Under the pieces are notes generated by a model. That model was not told the DNA's origin. It saw only the letters and a list, made by a program, of their open reading frames with translations, and did not search any database. This document shows positions 25,471 through 34,791 of a stretch of DNA of 47,061 bases, piece by piece. Location: NCBI RefSeq assembly GCF_009849585.1, contig NZ_VCRN01000035.1, positions 1 to 47,061 of the forward strand, written 5' to 3'. Position 1 is the first letter of the stretch; every line of letters starts with the position of its first letter. Source of the DNA: Bacillus sp. ZZV12-4809 (GTDB lineage Bacteria; Bacillota; Bacilli; Bacillales; Cytobacillaceae). The translations under genes were made by a program, and so were the position numbers.

Positions 25471-25503
25471 AGAAAATACCACAGTCAAAGCTGACTGTGG
25501 TAT
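25471..25503 (-). terminator. terminator of the sulP gene
   Basis: ATACCACAGTCA/TGACTGTGGTAT, 12-bp perfect stem with an AAGC loop, 14 bases after the sulP stop and followed by TTTTCTTTA on the minus strand. Confidence 0.85.
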
Positions 25504-25516
25504 TAATTGCAGTATT

Positions 25517-26983
25517 TTAATGGCCTGATAATTTTGCACCTGGTTTGCGGTGAACGGCCAAACGCTCAATCAGGTTCGAACTTGGCGCGTTTAATCCTGA
25601 TAGGCGGACCAGCACACCATTGTCACGAAGCTTTAATACAATCTTATCGATGGCGGCGACACCTGAGTCATCCCAGACATGCGCCTGTGTAAAATCAATT
25701 TCAACTTCTTGTAAATCTTCATTAAAATCAAATGCTGCTATAAGTTCATCCACGGAAGCAAAGAATACCTGTCCCTTTACAGCATATATTTTCTTGTCCT
25801 CTTCAACTCGTGATGAAACATGCACTTTCGAAATTTTAGCCACAAAGAAGATCGCACTTAAAATGATCCCGGCAAAAACTCCCTTGGATAGATCGTGGGT
25901 GAAAACAGTGATAACAGTGGTTACAATCATAACAATTGAATCTGTTACAGGCGTTTTTGCAAGGCCCTTAATGGATGACCAGTCAAATGTTCCAATCGAT
26001 ACCATGATCATAACTCCCACTAAGGCAGCCATCGGTATTTGCACGACAATATTGCCTAATACTAAAATCAGAAACATCAGGAATGTGCCGGCCACTAGGG
26101 TTGACAGCCTTCCTCTTCCTCCGGATTTCACATTAATGACAGACTGTCCAATCATCGCACATCCTGCCATTCCGCCAAATAAACCGGACACGATATTCGC
26201 AATTCCCTGTCCGCGGCTTTCCATGTTCTTATCACTGGCTGTATCGGTCATGTCATCCACAATGGATGAAGTCAGAAGAGATTCAAGCAAGCCAACGATT
26301 GCAAGGGCAATAGAGTAAGGAAAAATGATCTTCAGAGTCTCAAAATTCAATGGAACATCAGGAAAAAAGAATGCCGGAAGGGCAGATGAGATGGCTCCCA
26401 TGTCGCCAACTGTGCGCACATCACTCTTTGTCAAGATGGCTAGGATCGTAATAACAATAATAGCCACCAGAGGAGATGGCACTGCTTTAGTGAATCTCGG
26501 GAAAATATAAATAATCGCCAATGCACCGGCAACCATTGCATACATCACCCAGGTAGCATCAGTAAATTGCTCCAGCTGAGCCATGAAAATCAGTATTGCC
26601 AGTGCGTTCACAAATCCAATCATAACGGCGCGGGGAATGAATTTCATAAAGCGGGCTAATTTAAGCACACCAAATAAAATCTGCAGCATCCCCGTCAAAA
26701 TCGTCGCAGCAAATAAATACTGCAATCCGTGATCAGCTACTAAAGTAACCATTAATAACGCCATCGCACCGGTTGCAGCAGAAATCATTCCAGGCCTTCC
26801 GCCCACTATAGCAATGGTCACAGCTATACAGAAGGAAGCATACAATCCAATCATCGGATCGACACCTGCAATAATGGAGAAAGCAATCGCCTCAGGAATC
26901 AGTGCCAATGCCACTACGATTCCAGAAAGGATATCTCCCTTCACATTGCCAAACCATTGTTCTTTTTTTGTCAGTATTCTCAA
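25517..26983 (-). CDS. SulP family anion transporter with C-terminal STAS domain
   Basis: 488 residues. About 10-12 membrane helices with the SulP signature [19 protein letters not shown] near the N terminus, then a STAS domain from about residue 385 ([21 protein letters not shown]). Probably carries sulfate, bicarbonate or another anion with sodium or protons; B. subtilis YbaR/YvdB are relatives. I chose a TTG start at 26983 since GAGGTG lies about 6 bases upstream; the ORF can be opened 27 codons earlier but without support. Confidence 0.92.
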   Translation of the reverse strand: MRILTKKEQWFGNVKGDILSGIVVALALIPEAIAFSIIAGVDPMIGLYASFCIAVTIAIVGGRPGMISAATGAMALLMVTLVADHGLQYLFAATILTGMLQILFGVLKLARFMKFIPRAVMIGFVNALAILIFMAQLEQFTDATWVMYAMVAGALAIIYIFPRFTKAVPSPLVAIIVITILAILTKSDVRTVGDMGAISSALPAFFFPDVPLNFETLKIIFPYSIALAIVGLLESLLTSSIVDDMTDTASDKNMESRGQGIANIVSGLFGGMAGCAMIGQSVINVKSGGRGRLSTLVAGTFLMFLILVLGNIVVQIPMAALVGVMIMVSIGTFDWSSIKGLAKTPVTDSIVMIVTTVITVFTHDLSKGVFAGIILSAIFFVAKISKVHVSSRVEEDKKIYAVKGQVFFASVDELIAAFDFNEDLQEVEIDFTQAHVWDDSGVAAIDKIVLKLRDNGVLVRLSGLNAPSSNLIERLAVHRKPGAKLSGH

Positions 26984-27162
26984 ATAAACACCTCGTTTAA
27001 TAGATTTATAGTAATGACTTTGAACTCTCATCAAAGTCGTGCCGACAAAAACATATAGAATCATAACACATTTACTTATATTTACAAGCCCTCATGTAAG
27101 CGCAAATAACCCGTAAAATCTTATTTTTTCTTTTCAATTCTCACGATTACTATATAGCCAAT

Positions 27163-27193
27163 AAAAAAATGACCCTGAAAACAGAGTCATTTT
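27163..27193 (-). terminator. terminator of the VOC protein gene
   Basis: AAAATGACTCTG/CAGGGTCATTTT on the minus strand (12 bp, one G-U) with TTTT loop and a following TTTTTTTA. Confidence 0.88.
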
Positions 27194-27576
27194 CAACCGA
27201 TAGGTGAACAAATCTCAATATAATGCCCATCCGGGTCTTCCACATATGCCACTTTCTGTCCCCAGGGCTTTTCAACAGGCTCAAGCAGGACTGGTACTCC
27301 TGCAGCCTTGAGCTTTCCAAAAACACCTTCCACTTCTTCCGTTACAAACCCAAGCTCGAAGGTCTGCTCCTTTCTGACTCCACCCGGTATCGGAAGCCCA
27401 GTGATTTCCCTCCCGCCTTCTCTCGTATTAAAGGAAAGAATGGTGCTGCCAGTATCATACTCGATGTAAGTGCCAAATTCATTCCTCAGCTTCAGGCCAA
27501 GCATTTCACCGTAAAAATGCTTCGTTTTTTCCAGACTCTCCACATATAAAATGACATAACCCATTTTCAATTCCAA
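27193..27576 (-). CDS. VOC superfamily (glyoxalase/dioxygenase fold) protein
   Basis: 127 residues with the repeated beta-alpha-beta-beta-beta unit: KTKHFYGEMLGL at the start of the first half and YVEDPDGHYIEICSP at the end of the second. The C-terminal glutamate would be a metal ligand. Relatives include glyoxalase I, fosfomycin/bleomycin resistance proteins and dioxygenases; the substrate here cannot be told. TTG start with GAGGTG 8 bases upstream. Confidence 0.88.
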   Translation of the reverse strand: MELKMGYVILYVESLEKTKHFYGEMLGLKLRNEFGTYIEYDTGSTILSFNTREGGREITGLPIPGGVRKEQTFELGFVTEEVEGVFGKLKAAGVPVLLEPVEKPWGQKVAYVEDPDGHYIEICSPIG

Positions 27577-27683
27577 TTATGTTCACCTCTTCAGAATTTC
27601 TATTCATGATATGATTTCAATATAGGAGGTATTTTCTCCTTTCAAAAGAATGTATAAACTTGGAAATCAATAGAGGTGCTGCA

Positions 27684-28172
27684 ATGAAATGGAAAGAAAT
27701 TGAACATCAGATGTACCCGATGTGCATGGTTGTGGATGAAGATCAGATCCTTCTCATAAAGCGGCCGGATCATAAAGGCTTCCCCGGCTATCTTGCTCCC
27801 GGCGGAAAGGTCGAGTTTCCCGAGAGCATAACCGACGCAGCAAAACGCGAAGTGCTGGAAGAAACAGGCCTGCACGTCAAGAATATTATTTTTAAAGGCT
27901 GGGATGAGTACGTCAACCCGCAGACGAATATCCGCTACATGGTCTTTAATTATCTGGCAGACTCCTTTGAAGGCAGCCTGTTAGAGGCCCCCCCTGAAGG
28001 AGAACTGCATTGGGTTCCACGAAACGAGGCACTGGCACTGCCTATGCAGCCCTGGTTTAAAAGGAAACTGCCGCTATTTTTTGAAGAAGGAACTTTTGAG
28101 ATCCATTCGGTTTGGGATGAAGAGCACAACACAGAAGGAGCAAGCAGGACAAGAGTTTTTACTAAGATTTAA
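27684..28172 (+). CDS. NUDIX hydrolase (MutT/8-oxo-dGTP diphosphatase-like)
   Basis: 162 residues. A full NUDIX box lies at residues 40-63 (GGKVEFPES...AAKREVLEETGL). Cleaves a nucleoside diphosphate linked to some other group; resembles MutT-like 8-oxo-dGTP diphosphatases, but the substrate is not predictable. AGAGGTG precedes the ATG; an upstream start at 27660 lacks one. Followed after 16 bases by the acetyltransferase, so a two-gene operon is likely. Confidence 0.92.
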   Translation: MKWKEIEHQMYPMCMVVDEDQILLIKRPDHKGFPGYLAPGGKVEFPESITDAAKREVLEETGLHVKNIIFKGWDEYVNPQTNIRYMVFNYLADSFEGSLLEAPPEGELHWVPRNEALALPMQPWFKRKLPLFFEEGTFEIHSVWDEEHNTEGASRTRVFTKI

Positions 28173-28188
28173 TGGAGGTGTACCCGCT

Positions 28189-28737
28189 ATGACCAAAGAA
28201 ATAGCCCTAAAGGTAAAGATTCGTCCCGTTCAGGAAGAGGACTTGCCCATTTTATGGAACTATATTTATGGAACGGACTGCACTGAATGGAAAAAATGGG
28301 ATGCTCCCTATTTTCCTCTTGAGCATAAAGACTTTGAAACGTACCAGCAGGGATTTCGCCAAAAGGCAGAAGAATATCCGCCACGCAGCATGGCAATTGA
28401 AGCCTCCGGAAAAGTGATCGGCACTGTGGGATATTACTGGGAGCATCAAGATTCTAATTGGCTTGAAGCAGGAATCATTATTTATGATCCAGATTATTGG
28501 AATGGCGGGTATGGAACGGAAGCTCTTACTCTCTGGGTGAATTTACTCTTTTCCTCTATGCCGCTTGCCCGGGTGGGAATAACCACCTGGTCCGGCAACA
28601 AAAGAATGATGAAGGCAGCTGAAAAGATCGGCATGCAGCTTGAAGGAAGAATGCGAAAGTGCCGAATCGTAAACGGGGAATATTATGACAGTATCCGGAT
28701 GGGTGTACTGAGGGAAGAGTGGGAGAAAAGGGCATAG
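28189..28737 (+). CDS. GNAT family N-acetyltransferase
   Basis: 182 residues. IRPVQEEDLPILW at the N terminus and the acetyl-CoA loop YWNGGYGTEALTLWVNLLF typify the RimJ/RimL branch. The end (MKAAEKIGMQLEGRMRKCRIVNGEYYDSIRMGVL) matches that branch too. May acetylate a protein N terminus, a polyamine or an antibiotic. Strong GGAGGTG, start at 28189. Confidence 0.92.
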   Translation: MTKEIALKVKIRPVQEEDLPILWNYIYGTDCTEWKKWDAPYFPLEHKDFETYQQGFRQKAEEYPPRSMAIEASGKVIGTVGYYWEHQDSNWLEAGIIIYDPDYWNGGYGTEALTLWVNLLFSSMPLARVGITTWSGNKRMMKAAEKIGMQLEGRMRKCRIVNGEYYDSIRMGVLREEWEKRA

Positions 28738-28740
28738 AGA

Positions 28741-28764
28741 AAGGCTCGTTTTTAAGCGAGCCTC
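28741..28764. terminator. hairpin between convergent acetyltransferase and cblS
   Basis: AGGCTCG (28742-28748) pairs with CGAGCCT (28757-28763) around a T/A-rich loop. T-runs are weak on both sides. Confidence 0.5.
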
Positions 28765-29483
28765 TATGTCCTGATTTCAAGCATGTGAAGATAATCCCCT
28801 GCAATCTTACTTATTCCTTCAGATACCTTCTTCGGAAAAACCGCGACGAAGCAAGTCGCAGGGCCAGCTGATTTTTTAAGATCCAATGGGCTTTCAAGAT
28901 CTTTCTCTTTAAATTCCATGTTGGAAAACAAACCATTCAGCTCCTTCATTATTCCTTTGGAGCCTATTGGAAGAGTTACAGTCTTCTCCATTGAATTTAT
29001 TGCCTTAAAAAGCTTCAAGGGTGCTGCCTCTTCCTCTCTTTCAACCAGCTCCTGGCCAACCAAAGGGGAACCGATTACCGCTATCCTTATATCCTCTGTA
29101 AATGTCAGGGTCTCAGCAGGAAGCTCTCCCCGCCTTTTTCCAAGTACCGATAACCCTGCCGCAGATTGCAGCAGGTTAAAGTTGCTTTCTGTACTGCCAG
29201 TGATTTGCAGTTCTGTCATGCCTAATTCATCTGCCCCTTTTTTAATGCCCCGTATAAGCTGCTCCCAGGCATCATCTCCGCAGAAATTCTGAAGAACAGC
29301 CGCGAATGGCTGAGCACCAGCTGACATGCATTCCATGACAGCGACCCGGAAGGAATAATATGAAACGGTCTCGTACGGAACCTGGACAGCGTCCTGTTCT
29401 TTCTCGCCAATTGCCCCGCTGTTATCACTTGCTACCACAATGGTGTCTTCCGAATTAAATGGGAAGGTTAAGACATCCCTCAC
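28764..29483 (-). CDS. cblS: alpha-ribazole kinase CblS (AIR synthase-like fold)
   Basis: 239 residues. Resembles the ATP-binding AIR synthase-related family that includes CblS of Geobacillus and Listeria. There it phosphorylates alpha-ribazole, the free lower-ligand nucleoside, so that CobS can use it. Visible features are the early VVASDNSGAIGEKEQD metal/ATP region and the glycine-rich centre. It is translated from a GTG overlapping the cblT stop, and sits last in the cobalamin operon, exactly where CblT/CblS are expected. Confidence 0.85.
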   Translation of the reverse strand: MRDVLTFPFNSEDTIVVASDNSGAIGEKEQDAVQVPYETVSYYSFRVAVMECMSAGAQPFAAVLQNFCGDDAWEQLIRGIKKGADELGMTELQITGSTESNFNLLQSAAGLSVLGKRRGELPAETLTFTEDIRIAVIGSPLVGQELVEREEEAAPLKLFKAINSMEKTVTLPIGSKGIMKELNGLFSNMEFKEKDLESPLDLKKSAGPATCFVAVFPKKVSEGISKIAGDYLHMLEIRT

Positions 29484-29974
29484 TGTTCAGCACCCGCTTT
29501 GGAAAGAACCGGTCCCACGAGCTTAACAAGCCTTGGAATCACTATATAAGCAATAACGGCATTTATCACAGAACCTATAAAAAGGGAAGGCACAATTGCC
29601 AGATAAAAGGCCTTGCCCATTACAAAGATAAATGGAAGCGGGGCTGCAAAGGCATTGCCTAACACAAAAAGAATTCCCGCCAGCCAGTGCCGGCCCCTCT
29701 GATACAACGAACTGAAAATAAAGGCTAACAAAGCCATTTCAGCAGCAATTAGGAGATGAAGAGGCCCTAAAGGCATACCGCCCAATAAGGCCGAAAGCAG
29801 ATGCCCGATAGCCGCAACAGCTGCACCGCCATAACCCCCGAGCAGAACAGCTGCAAGCAAGGCAGGAAATGCATCCAATGCCACGCTTCCGATAATGGCC
29901 GGAACTTTAATCGCTGCTCCAATTGCTGTCAGTGCAATCAGCATCGCTGCCATTCCTAAGCGCATGCTCTTCAT
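29480..29974 (-). CDS. cblT: alpha-ribazole transporter CblT (ECF S component)
   Basis: 164 residues with five to six membrane helices, a typical ECF-type S component (AAIKVPAIIGSVALDAFPALLAAVLLGG). Paired with cblS, it fits the CblT transporter that takes up alpha-ribazole in Geobacillus and Listeria. No ECF energising module is encoded in the window, so it would share the general one or work alone. AAGGAGG 7 bases before the ATG; the start overlaps the pduO stop (TAATG). Confidence 0.87.
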   Translation of the reverse strand: MKSMRLGMAAMLIALTAIGAAIKVPAIIGSVALDAFPALLAAVLLGGYGGAAVAAIGHLLSALLGGMPLGPLHLLIAAEMALLAFIFSSLYQRGRHWLAGILFVLGNAFAAPLPFIFVMGKAFYLAIVPSLFIGSVINAVIAYIVIPRLVKLVGPVLSKAGAEQ

Positions 29975-30558
29975 TACTTATCCTCCTTGCGCTTTCCTTC
30001 ACGGAATACATTGGCACTGCGCACATACTCCACATCCTTCTGGTTCAGACGGAAGTTAATCACCCTGGCCAGAGCAAAGAAGTAATCAGATAAGCGATTC
30101 AAGTATTTCAGCGCCACTGGAGAGGTTTCCGGATCTGCTTTTTTTAGTGAGACCACAAGCCGCTCTGCTCTCCGGGTTACTGTCCTGGCAATATGAATGG
30201 ACGCCGATGCTGGGGCTCCGCCAGGCAGAATAAATCTTTCAAGCTTGGGTGCTTCCTCAATCATTTGATCAATCTTAGTCTCCAAATAGTCCACAGATAC
30301 CTTCGTTAATTTCAGCTCCCGCTTTTTCGACACATTTGCTAGGTCTCCGCCACAGTCAAAAAGCTCATGCTGGATCTTTTCCAGATCCTCCAGGACATCC
30401 TGAAAAGCGACTGGATCCAGCTGTGTCATCGCCTGCCCGACAAAACAGTTGACTTCATCCACTGTTCCATAGGCTTCAACCCGTACATCATCCTTTTCCA
30501 CTCTGCCTCCGATAATGCTTGTTTTTCCCTCATCACCAGTTCGCGTATAAAGCTTCAT
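29974..30558 (-). CDS. pduO: corrinoid adenosyltransferase, PduO type
   Basis: 194 residues. N-terminal ATP loop KLYTRTGDEGKTSI, the RRAER motif and the C-terminal YLNRLSDYFFALAR are signatures of PduO-type ATR. It transfers the adenosyl group from ATP to cobalt of cob(I)alamin or cobinamide, required before CobU and CobS act. The ATG at 30558 has GGGGA 7 bases upstream. Similar to B. subtilis YvqK. Confidence 0.95.
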   Translation of the reverse strand: MKLYTRTGDEGKTSIIGGRVEKDDVRVEAYGTVDEVNCFVGQAMTQLDPVAFQDVLEDLEKIQHELFDCGGDLANVSKKRELKLTKVSVDYLETKIDQMIEEAPKLERFILPGGAPASASIHIARTVTRRAERLVVSLKKADPETSPVALKYLNRLSDYFFALARVINFRLNQKDVEYVRSANVFREGKRKEDK

Positions 30559-30573
30559 CTGCAATTCCCCATT

Positions 30574-30999
30574 TCATTTAATTTTTTGGCTGATGCCGTA
30601 CCAAATCAAATCAACTCTATCTGCAGCTGCTGCTGCATCCTGAAAGGCCCATCCTGATGCATCCCGCCATTTTCGGTCAGCTGCCTCCATCGGAACAATC
30701 CCTTTTGACATATCAGATCCGATTAAAACCATTTTCCGGTTAACAGCTGCTTTTTCCCACTTAAGCCACTTTTCCAGCTGCGCCTGCCACTTGCCCCGGA
30801 TTTCTTCAAATTCAAGCGTCGATGACCACTCCCGAATCATCTGTTCAATTCCCTCAAAAACAATCAGCTGGTAATCTAAATCATCAGGAAACTCACCATG
30901 ATAAGCAGAAATCCATTTATGGGGAGTATCTTCCAATTGATAAAATTCCTTCACCCACTCGGATTTCCCGTTAAACCTGCCTCCTGTAATGAAGTGCAT
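30574..30999 (-). CDS. CobU-like protein lacking the guanylylation histidine region
   Basis: 141 residues, shorter than CobU (about 180-190). It keeps a P-loop variant GGRFNGKS (6-13) and a C-terminal stretch KGIVPMEAADRKWRDASG...AAAADRVDLIWYG closely like the end of CobU. The segment with the conserved histidine that carries GMP in CobU (RIxxH) is missing. It may be a kinase-only paralogue, a regulatory subunit or a decaying copy. It overlaps the cobC gene by 49 bases. A second, complete-looking CobU is encoded at 33158. Confidence 0.75.
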   Translation of the reverse strand: MHFITGGRFNGKSEWVKEFYQLEDTPHKWISAYHGEFPDDLDYQLIVFEGIEQMIREWSSTLEFEEIRGKWQAQLEKWLKWEKAAVNRKMVLIGSDMSKGIVPMEAADRKWRDASGWAFQDAAAAADRVDLIWYGISQKIK

Positions 31000-31568
31000 C
31001 TTTCTCCCCTCCTAAACGCTTCCCGAGACCATCTAAACTCATAGCCTCTTCCAAACGGAACTTGCCATTCCCAGAATTCCTTTTGCTCCGGTGCGTACTT
31101 TCCAAGAAGGTACCTTATGACTCCGCCATGTGTAATTACAGCAGCATCACAAATCTCATTCCGTAGCAATTGATCGGTTAAATTCTTCCACCCTTTATCC
31201 ACTCTTGAAGTAAATCCTGAGAAAGACTCCCCTCCAGGCAGTACTACCGAGAAAGGATTTTCCAGCCATTTTTGATAATCCGGGTTCCCTTTCAGCTCTT
31301 CATAAGTCCTGCCTTCCCACTCGCCAAAATGCATTTCTCTCCATTCGGGACATGGTTTAACAGGATGACCCGGAAAAAGAATAGCTGCCGTCTTCATGCA
31401 TCTGCCTAAATCACTTGCATAAATTCTGCTGTAGCCTTGAGGTGCCGCAGCCAGCTTTCTCCTATGTTCCGGACACAAAGGGGAATCCGTCCAGCCCAGA
31501 TAAGCATGGGACTTATTGGCTTCTGTCATCCCATGACGAAATAATGCAACAGCCACAGTGTCATCCAT
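30951..31568 (-). CDS. cobC: alpha-ribazole phosphatase CobC (histidine phosphatase)
   Basis: 205 residues, phosphoglycerate-mutase-like. The catalytic motif RHG is at 11-13 ([13 protein letters not shown]), the second histidine in VITHGGVIRYL, and GEWEGRTYEEL marks the CobC-type branch. It removes the 5' phosphate of alpha-ribazole-P or adenosylcobalamin-P in the last step of nucleotide loop assembly. GGAGGTG 8 bases before the ATG. Confidence 0.92.
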   Translation of the reverse strand: MDDTVAVALFRHGMTEANKSHAYLGWTDSPLCPEHRRKLAAAPQGYSRIYASDLGRCMKTAAILFPGHPVKPCPEWREMHFGEWEGRTYEELKGNPDYQKWLENPFSVVLPGGESFSGFTSRVDKGWKNLTDQLLRNEICDAAVITHGGVIRYLLGKYAPEQKEFWEWQVPFGRGYEFRWSREAFRRGERCTSLQEAGLTGNPSG

Positions 31569-32317
31569 AAAAGCACCTCCGTCCCTTCCACGCTGGCTCC
31601 AAGTACATCCCCTGTCATTCCGCCAAACCAGGCAATAACTTTTCTTGATAAAAATACGATAAACAGGATTGAAAATAGAACCATGAAAAGAAATCCGGCA
31701 AAAGCCGGCAAGCCAGACAGCCAGGCGGCTGCCGCGGCGCCCAGAAGGAAGATAGGGTAAATGAATAAGGTGGTTTTCGAAGCAGCCTGCTGAAATAAGG
31801 AGCCCAGCCCCTCTTTTTTGGCTGCCTTCACTTTTATGAGCAATACCCCCATTGCCATCTTACTTAAAAAGGGAATCACTGCAATTAAAAAATAGGAAGA
31901 TGGATTTGATAACAGCACAATTTCATAGATAAACAGAAAACGGGCACCCAGCAGAACAATAACAGACAGAACCCCGAAAGCTCCTACCCGGGGATCACTC
32001 ATGATTTCAAGCCGCTTCTCCTGATCGCGATAGGAGAAGAACGCATCACCCGCATCCATCCACCCATCAAGATGGATTCCGCCGGTCAGCAAAATACCGG
32101 CAAGCCAGACAGCAAAAGCCGCTGCTAATAGGGAAAAAGGAGTCCATTCAAGAAAAGCATAGAGTATAAATGCGTATATCCCGCCCTGTATCATGCCGGC
32201 TATAGGGAATGTCCTGATGGCCTTCTCCAGATGAGGCTTATCCATGGGCAGGGATACCGGAATGGGAATGCTTGTGAAGAATTGAAGATTAATCAATAAT
32301 CCTTTAAGCCATTTCAT
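31526..32317 (-). CDS. cobS: adenosylcobinamide-GDP ribazoletransferase CobS
   Basis: 263 residues, multi-pass membrane protein. [13 protein letters not shown] at the N terminus and the metal-binding [25 protein letters not shown] are CobS signatures. It joins adenosylcobinamide-GDP with alpha-ribazole(-P) to make the cobamide. The ATG at 32317 follows GGAG with 8-base spacing and overlaps the end of the upstream gene by 14 bases. Confidence 0.96.
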   Translation of the reverse strand: MKWLKGLLINLQFFTSIPIPVSLPMDKPHLEKAIRTFPIAGMIQGGIYAFILYAFLEWTPFSLLAAAFAVWLAGILLTGGIHLDGWMDAGDAFFSYRDQEKRLEIMSDPRVGAFGVLSVIVLLGARFLFIYEIVLLSNPSSYFLIAVIPFLSKMAMGVLLIKVKAAKKEGLGSLFQQAASKTTLFIYPIFLLGAAAAAWLSGLPAFAGFLFMVLFSILFIVFLSRKVIAWFGGMTGDVLGASVEGTEVLLWMTLWLLHYFVMG

Positions 32318-33161
32318 TCTGTTTTCTCCGGCTAAAGACAATTTCCTTTAATTTTTCCCAATCCATATGCTTTAGCATCGCTTCTGACAGCTCATCATAT
32401 TTGCTGTCTTCCACTATATCCGGATGAGCGGCTTCAGGTCCATCCGAAAGGGAATCTTCAACAGGAATGCCATGCTGGCCTATGTATGGGAGAACAGCAA
32501 GTACCGGAAGCCCGGTTTTTTCCTCAATCCACCTCTTCCCTTCCTCAAAAAGCTCCGGATCCCCATGAAATTTATTAATCATGATTCCTTTTACCCGGTT
32601 TCGCTCCTGTGGACTCAACAGCTCCAGCGTCCCTATAATACTGGCAAAAACCCCGCCTCTTTCAATGTCCGCAGCCAGAATCACGGGCACATCCGCCATT
32701 TCCGCGGCCTTCATATTTGCGAGCTCTTTTTCCTTTAAATTGATCTCAACCGGACTTCCTGCCCCCTCCAGCACAAGAAGCTCATACTCTTCCCGCAATT
32801 TTAGAAGTGACAGCCTAATCGCTTCAAGCCCCTTTTGATAAAAATCATTCTGATAAGAGCTACCTGAAACCACTTCTGCATGGTCCCCAAGCATAATGAC
32901 CTCGGATTGGCAGCCGGCCATTGGCTTTAGTAAAATCGGATTCATCCATTGATTCGCTGTAGTCTTAGCGGCCTCTGCCTGCAATCCCTGTGCTCTGCCG
33001 ATGTCCTTTCCGCTTTTGGTCTGATAAGTATAGTTGCACATATTCTGAGATTTAAATGGAGCTACGCGATATCCTTCGTTCGCAAATGCCCTGCAAAGAG
33101 CGGTAGCAATCAGGCTTTTCCCGACATCGGATGAAGTCCCCTGAATCATGATCCCTTTCAT
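32304..33161 (-). CDS. CobQ/CbiP-type protein without its glutamine amidotransferase domain
   Basis: 285 residues against about 490-510 for cobyric acid synthase. The N-terminal synthetase domain is intact: P-loop GTSSDVGKS (8-16), [43 protein letters not shown] and INKFHGD, ending about residue 238 at VEDSL. Next would come the class I amidotransferase domain with catalytic Cys and His; it is absent, and after a 15-residue link the usual CobQ C-terminal tail follows ([22 protein letters not shown]). So roughly 220 residues seem removed in frame. It has its own AGGAG site, and overlaps cobU (ATGA) and cobS. It may use free ammonia, have another job, or be on the way out. Confidence 0.88.
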   Translation of the reverse strand: MKGIMIQGTSSDVGKSLIATALCRAFANEGYRVAPFKSQNMCNYTYQTKSGKDIGRAQGLQAEAAKTTANQWMNPILLKPMAGCQSEVIMLGDHAEVVSGSSYQNDFYQKGLEAIRLSLLKLREEYELLVLEGAGSPVEINLKEKELANMKAAEMADVPVILAADIERGGVFASIIGTLELLSPQERNRVKGIMINKFHGDPELFEEGKRWIEEKTGLPVLAVLPYIGQHGIPVEDSLSDGPEAAHPDIVEDSKYDELSEAMLKHMDWEKLKEIVFSRRKQNEMA

Positions 33162-33733
33162 GCCGGATCTCCTTTCATTTGAATGGGAATGCCTGCTTCA
33201 ACAAGAAAGGCTTCATCAGCCAGCTTTACGATCTCCCTGTGAAGCTTCCCCAATATTTTCGCATATGTAAATACCAATTCGTTTTCGCCAATTGCCTCAT
33301 TCAAGACTTCGTTGCTGACTATGATCAAGCAGCTGCACTTTTTGCGTATTTCAACAACGGAACTTAGTATTTCATTAGAAAGGTTTTGCTGAAATTCTCT
33401 GGTCTGCCAGACATCTTCTCCTCCAAAAAATTCATTATTCAAGAGAGTGGTCAAGCAATCAAATAGAATAATATCCTGATTGCCAAAGCTTCCCGAGATC
33501 TCATCAAGTTTGCTAGGCTTCTCCCAGGTAGTCCAGCCCAAGCCGCTCTTATCCCGGTCATACCGGTGCTTCCGGATGCGCGCCTCCATCTCGGAATCAA
33601 AAGCTTTTCCGGCAGCAATGTAGTGAAGCTTTCCGGCTGTTTTTTCTGCACTCCGAGCTGCAGTCCTCTCCGCATATGAGCTTTTTCCGCTCCGCACGCC
33701 CCCTGTGATAAAAATCAGCGAACCTTCCGCCAT
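33158..33733 (-). CDS. cobU: adenosylcobinamide kinase/guanylyltransferase CobU
   Basis: 191 residues. P-loop GGVRSGKS at 11-18 and the guanylylated histidine in RIRKHR (H56) are present, as is [10 protein letters not shown] (CobU ECIT-like region). The C-terminal half is diverged from the usual NEVGxGIVP motif (here [15 protein letters not shown]). It phosphorylates adenosylcobinamide and adds GMP. It overlaps the end of cobD and is coupled to the next gene by ATGA. Confidence 0.92.
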   Translation of the reverse strand: MAEGSLIFITGGVRSGKSSYAERTAARSAEKTAGKLHYIAAGKAFDSEMEARIRKHRYDRDKSGLGWTTWEKPSKLDEISGSFGNQDIILFDCLTTLLNNEFFGGEDVWQTREFQQNLSNEILSSVVEIRKKCSCLIIVSNEVLNEAIGENELVFTYAKILGKLHREIVKLADEAFLVEAGIPIQMKGDPA

Positions 33734-34791
33734 TCCTCCATCGCCTCCATCAGGACATCATTGTCTTTCGGCCCTCTAATCGCAAAACGCAGCCATCTGC
33801 CTTCCAGGCCGGGGAAATTCATCGTGTGCCTTGGGATAATGCCCTTTTCCAGCAAAAATCGAAAGAGAGGCAGCTGCTCATCCAGGCGGGGATCCCTTAA
33901 TAAATAAAAGTTCACGGATGAAGGAGAAACGTTAAAGTCTAATTGCTGATAAAACCGAACCAGCCTCGCTCTCTCCTGCCGGATCAAATCCTTTGTCAGC
34001 CTGACGTGCTCCTTGCTGTCCAAACACCACTCTCCTGCTTTTAAAGCAAGGGCATTCACGCTCCAATGAGGTTTCAGAGCAGCAGCTTTTTCAATTAGCC
34101 TCTCACCTGCCATCATATAGCCAAGGCGCAGGCCCGGTATGGAAAACATCTTCGTCATGGAGCGCAGCACCACCACATTCGAATCCTTTCCTATGTATGG
34201 AACAATAGATTGATACTCACTGGCAAAGTCATAAAAAGCTTCATCCATAATAAGCAGGCAGCCGTGTCTCTGACACTCCTCCATCAGCTTCTTCACCATC
34301 GCAGAGGGATAGTAGACACCCGTCGGATTATTTGGGTTGCAAAAGAAAGCAGCATCAGCAGCGTTTAACTTTTCAGATAGCGTTTCCATATCCAGATTCC
34401 AATCCCCGGGCTCCAGCTGATGATAGGAGACTGTACAATGATTAACGCGGCAGGCCTCTTCATATTCTGAAAAAGCCGGCTGTATAATCAGCGCATTTTT
34501 CCCTGCTATCATCCTGCCAATCAGGGTAATCAGCTCTGCTCCCCCATTTCCCACTAGAATCTGTGTTTCCTCTATTCCCTCTTCAGCCGCCAATTTGCTT
34601 TTTAATAGAGAAGAACGGGGATCGGGATAGTCGCTAATATATTGGAATAGACTGCCCCACCTGTCTTTTAATTCACGGGGAGGCCCCAGGGGATTGATAT
34701 TGGCACTGAAATCAATCCGCTCCTCGGGCATTTGCTTATCCATCGCTTCATATAAGTATTGCGGGTTAGATCCGTGTGAAGGCCAAATCAA
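33715..34791 (-). CDS. cobD: threonine-phosphate decarboxylase CobD (PLP enzyme)
   Basis: 358 residues, class I/II aminotransferase fold. N-terminal DFSANINPLGPP is typical for CobD; the PLP lysine is K214 in SMTKMFSIPGLRLGY; CNPNNPTG and DEAFYDF are also present. It makes (R)-1-amino-2-propanol phosphate, the linker that CbiB attaches to cobyric acid. No CobU-type threonine kinase (PduX) is seen in the window. Overlaps cbiB by 26 bases. Confidence 0.94.
   Translation of the reverse strand: MIWPSHGSNPQYLYEAMDKQMPEERIDFSANINPLGPPRELKDRWGSLFQYISDYPDPRSSLLKSKLAAEEGIEETQILVGNGGAELITLIGRMIAGKNALIIQPAFSEYEEACRVNHCTVSYHQLEPGDWNLDMETLSEKLNAADAAFFCNPNNPTGVYYPSAMVKKLMEECQRHGCLLIMDEAFYDFASEYQSIVPYIGKDSNVVVLRSMTKMFSIPGLRLGYMMAGERLIEKAAALKPHWSVNALALKAGEWCLDSKEHVRLTKDLIRQERARLVRFYQQLDFNVSPSSVNFYLLRDPRLDEQLPLFRFLLEKGIIPRHTMNFPGLEGRWLRFAIRGPKDNDVLMEAMEEWRKVR

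Noticed and set aside
25620..26318. 232-residue plus-strand ORF opposite the SulP gene
   Set aside because: Antisense shadow; rich in Ser/Thr/Ile as expected from reading a membrane protein gene backwards.
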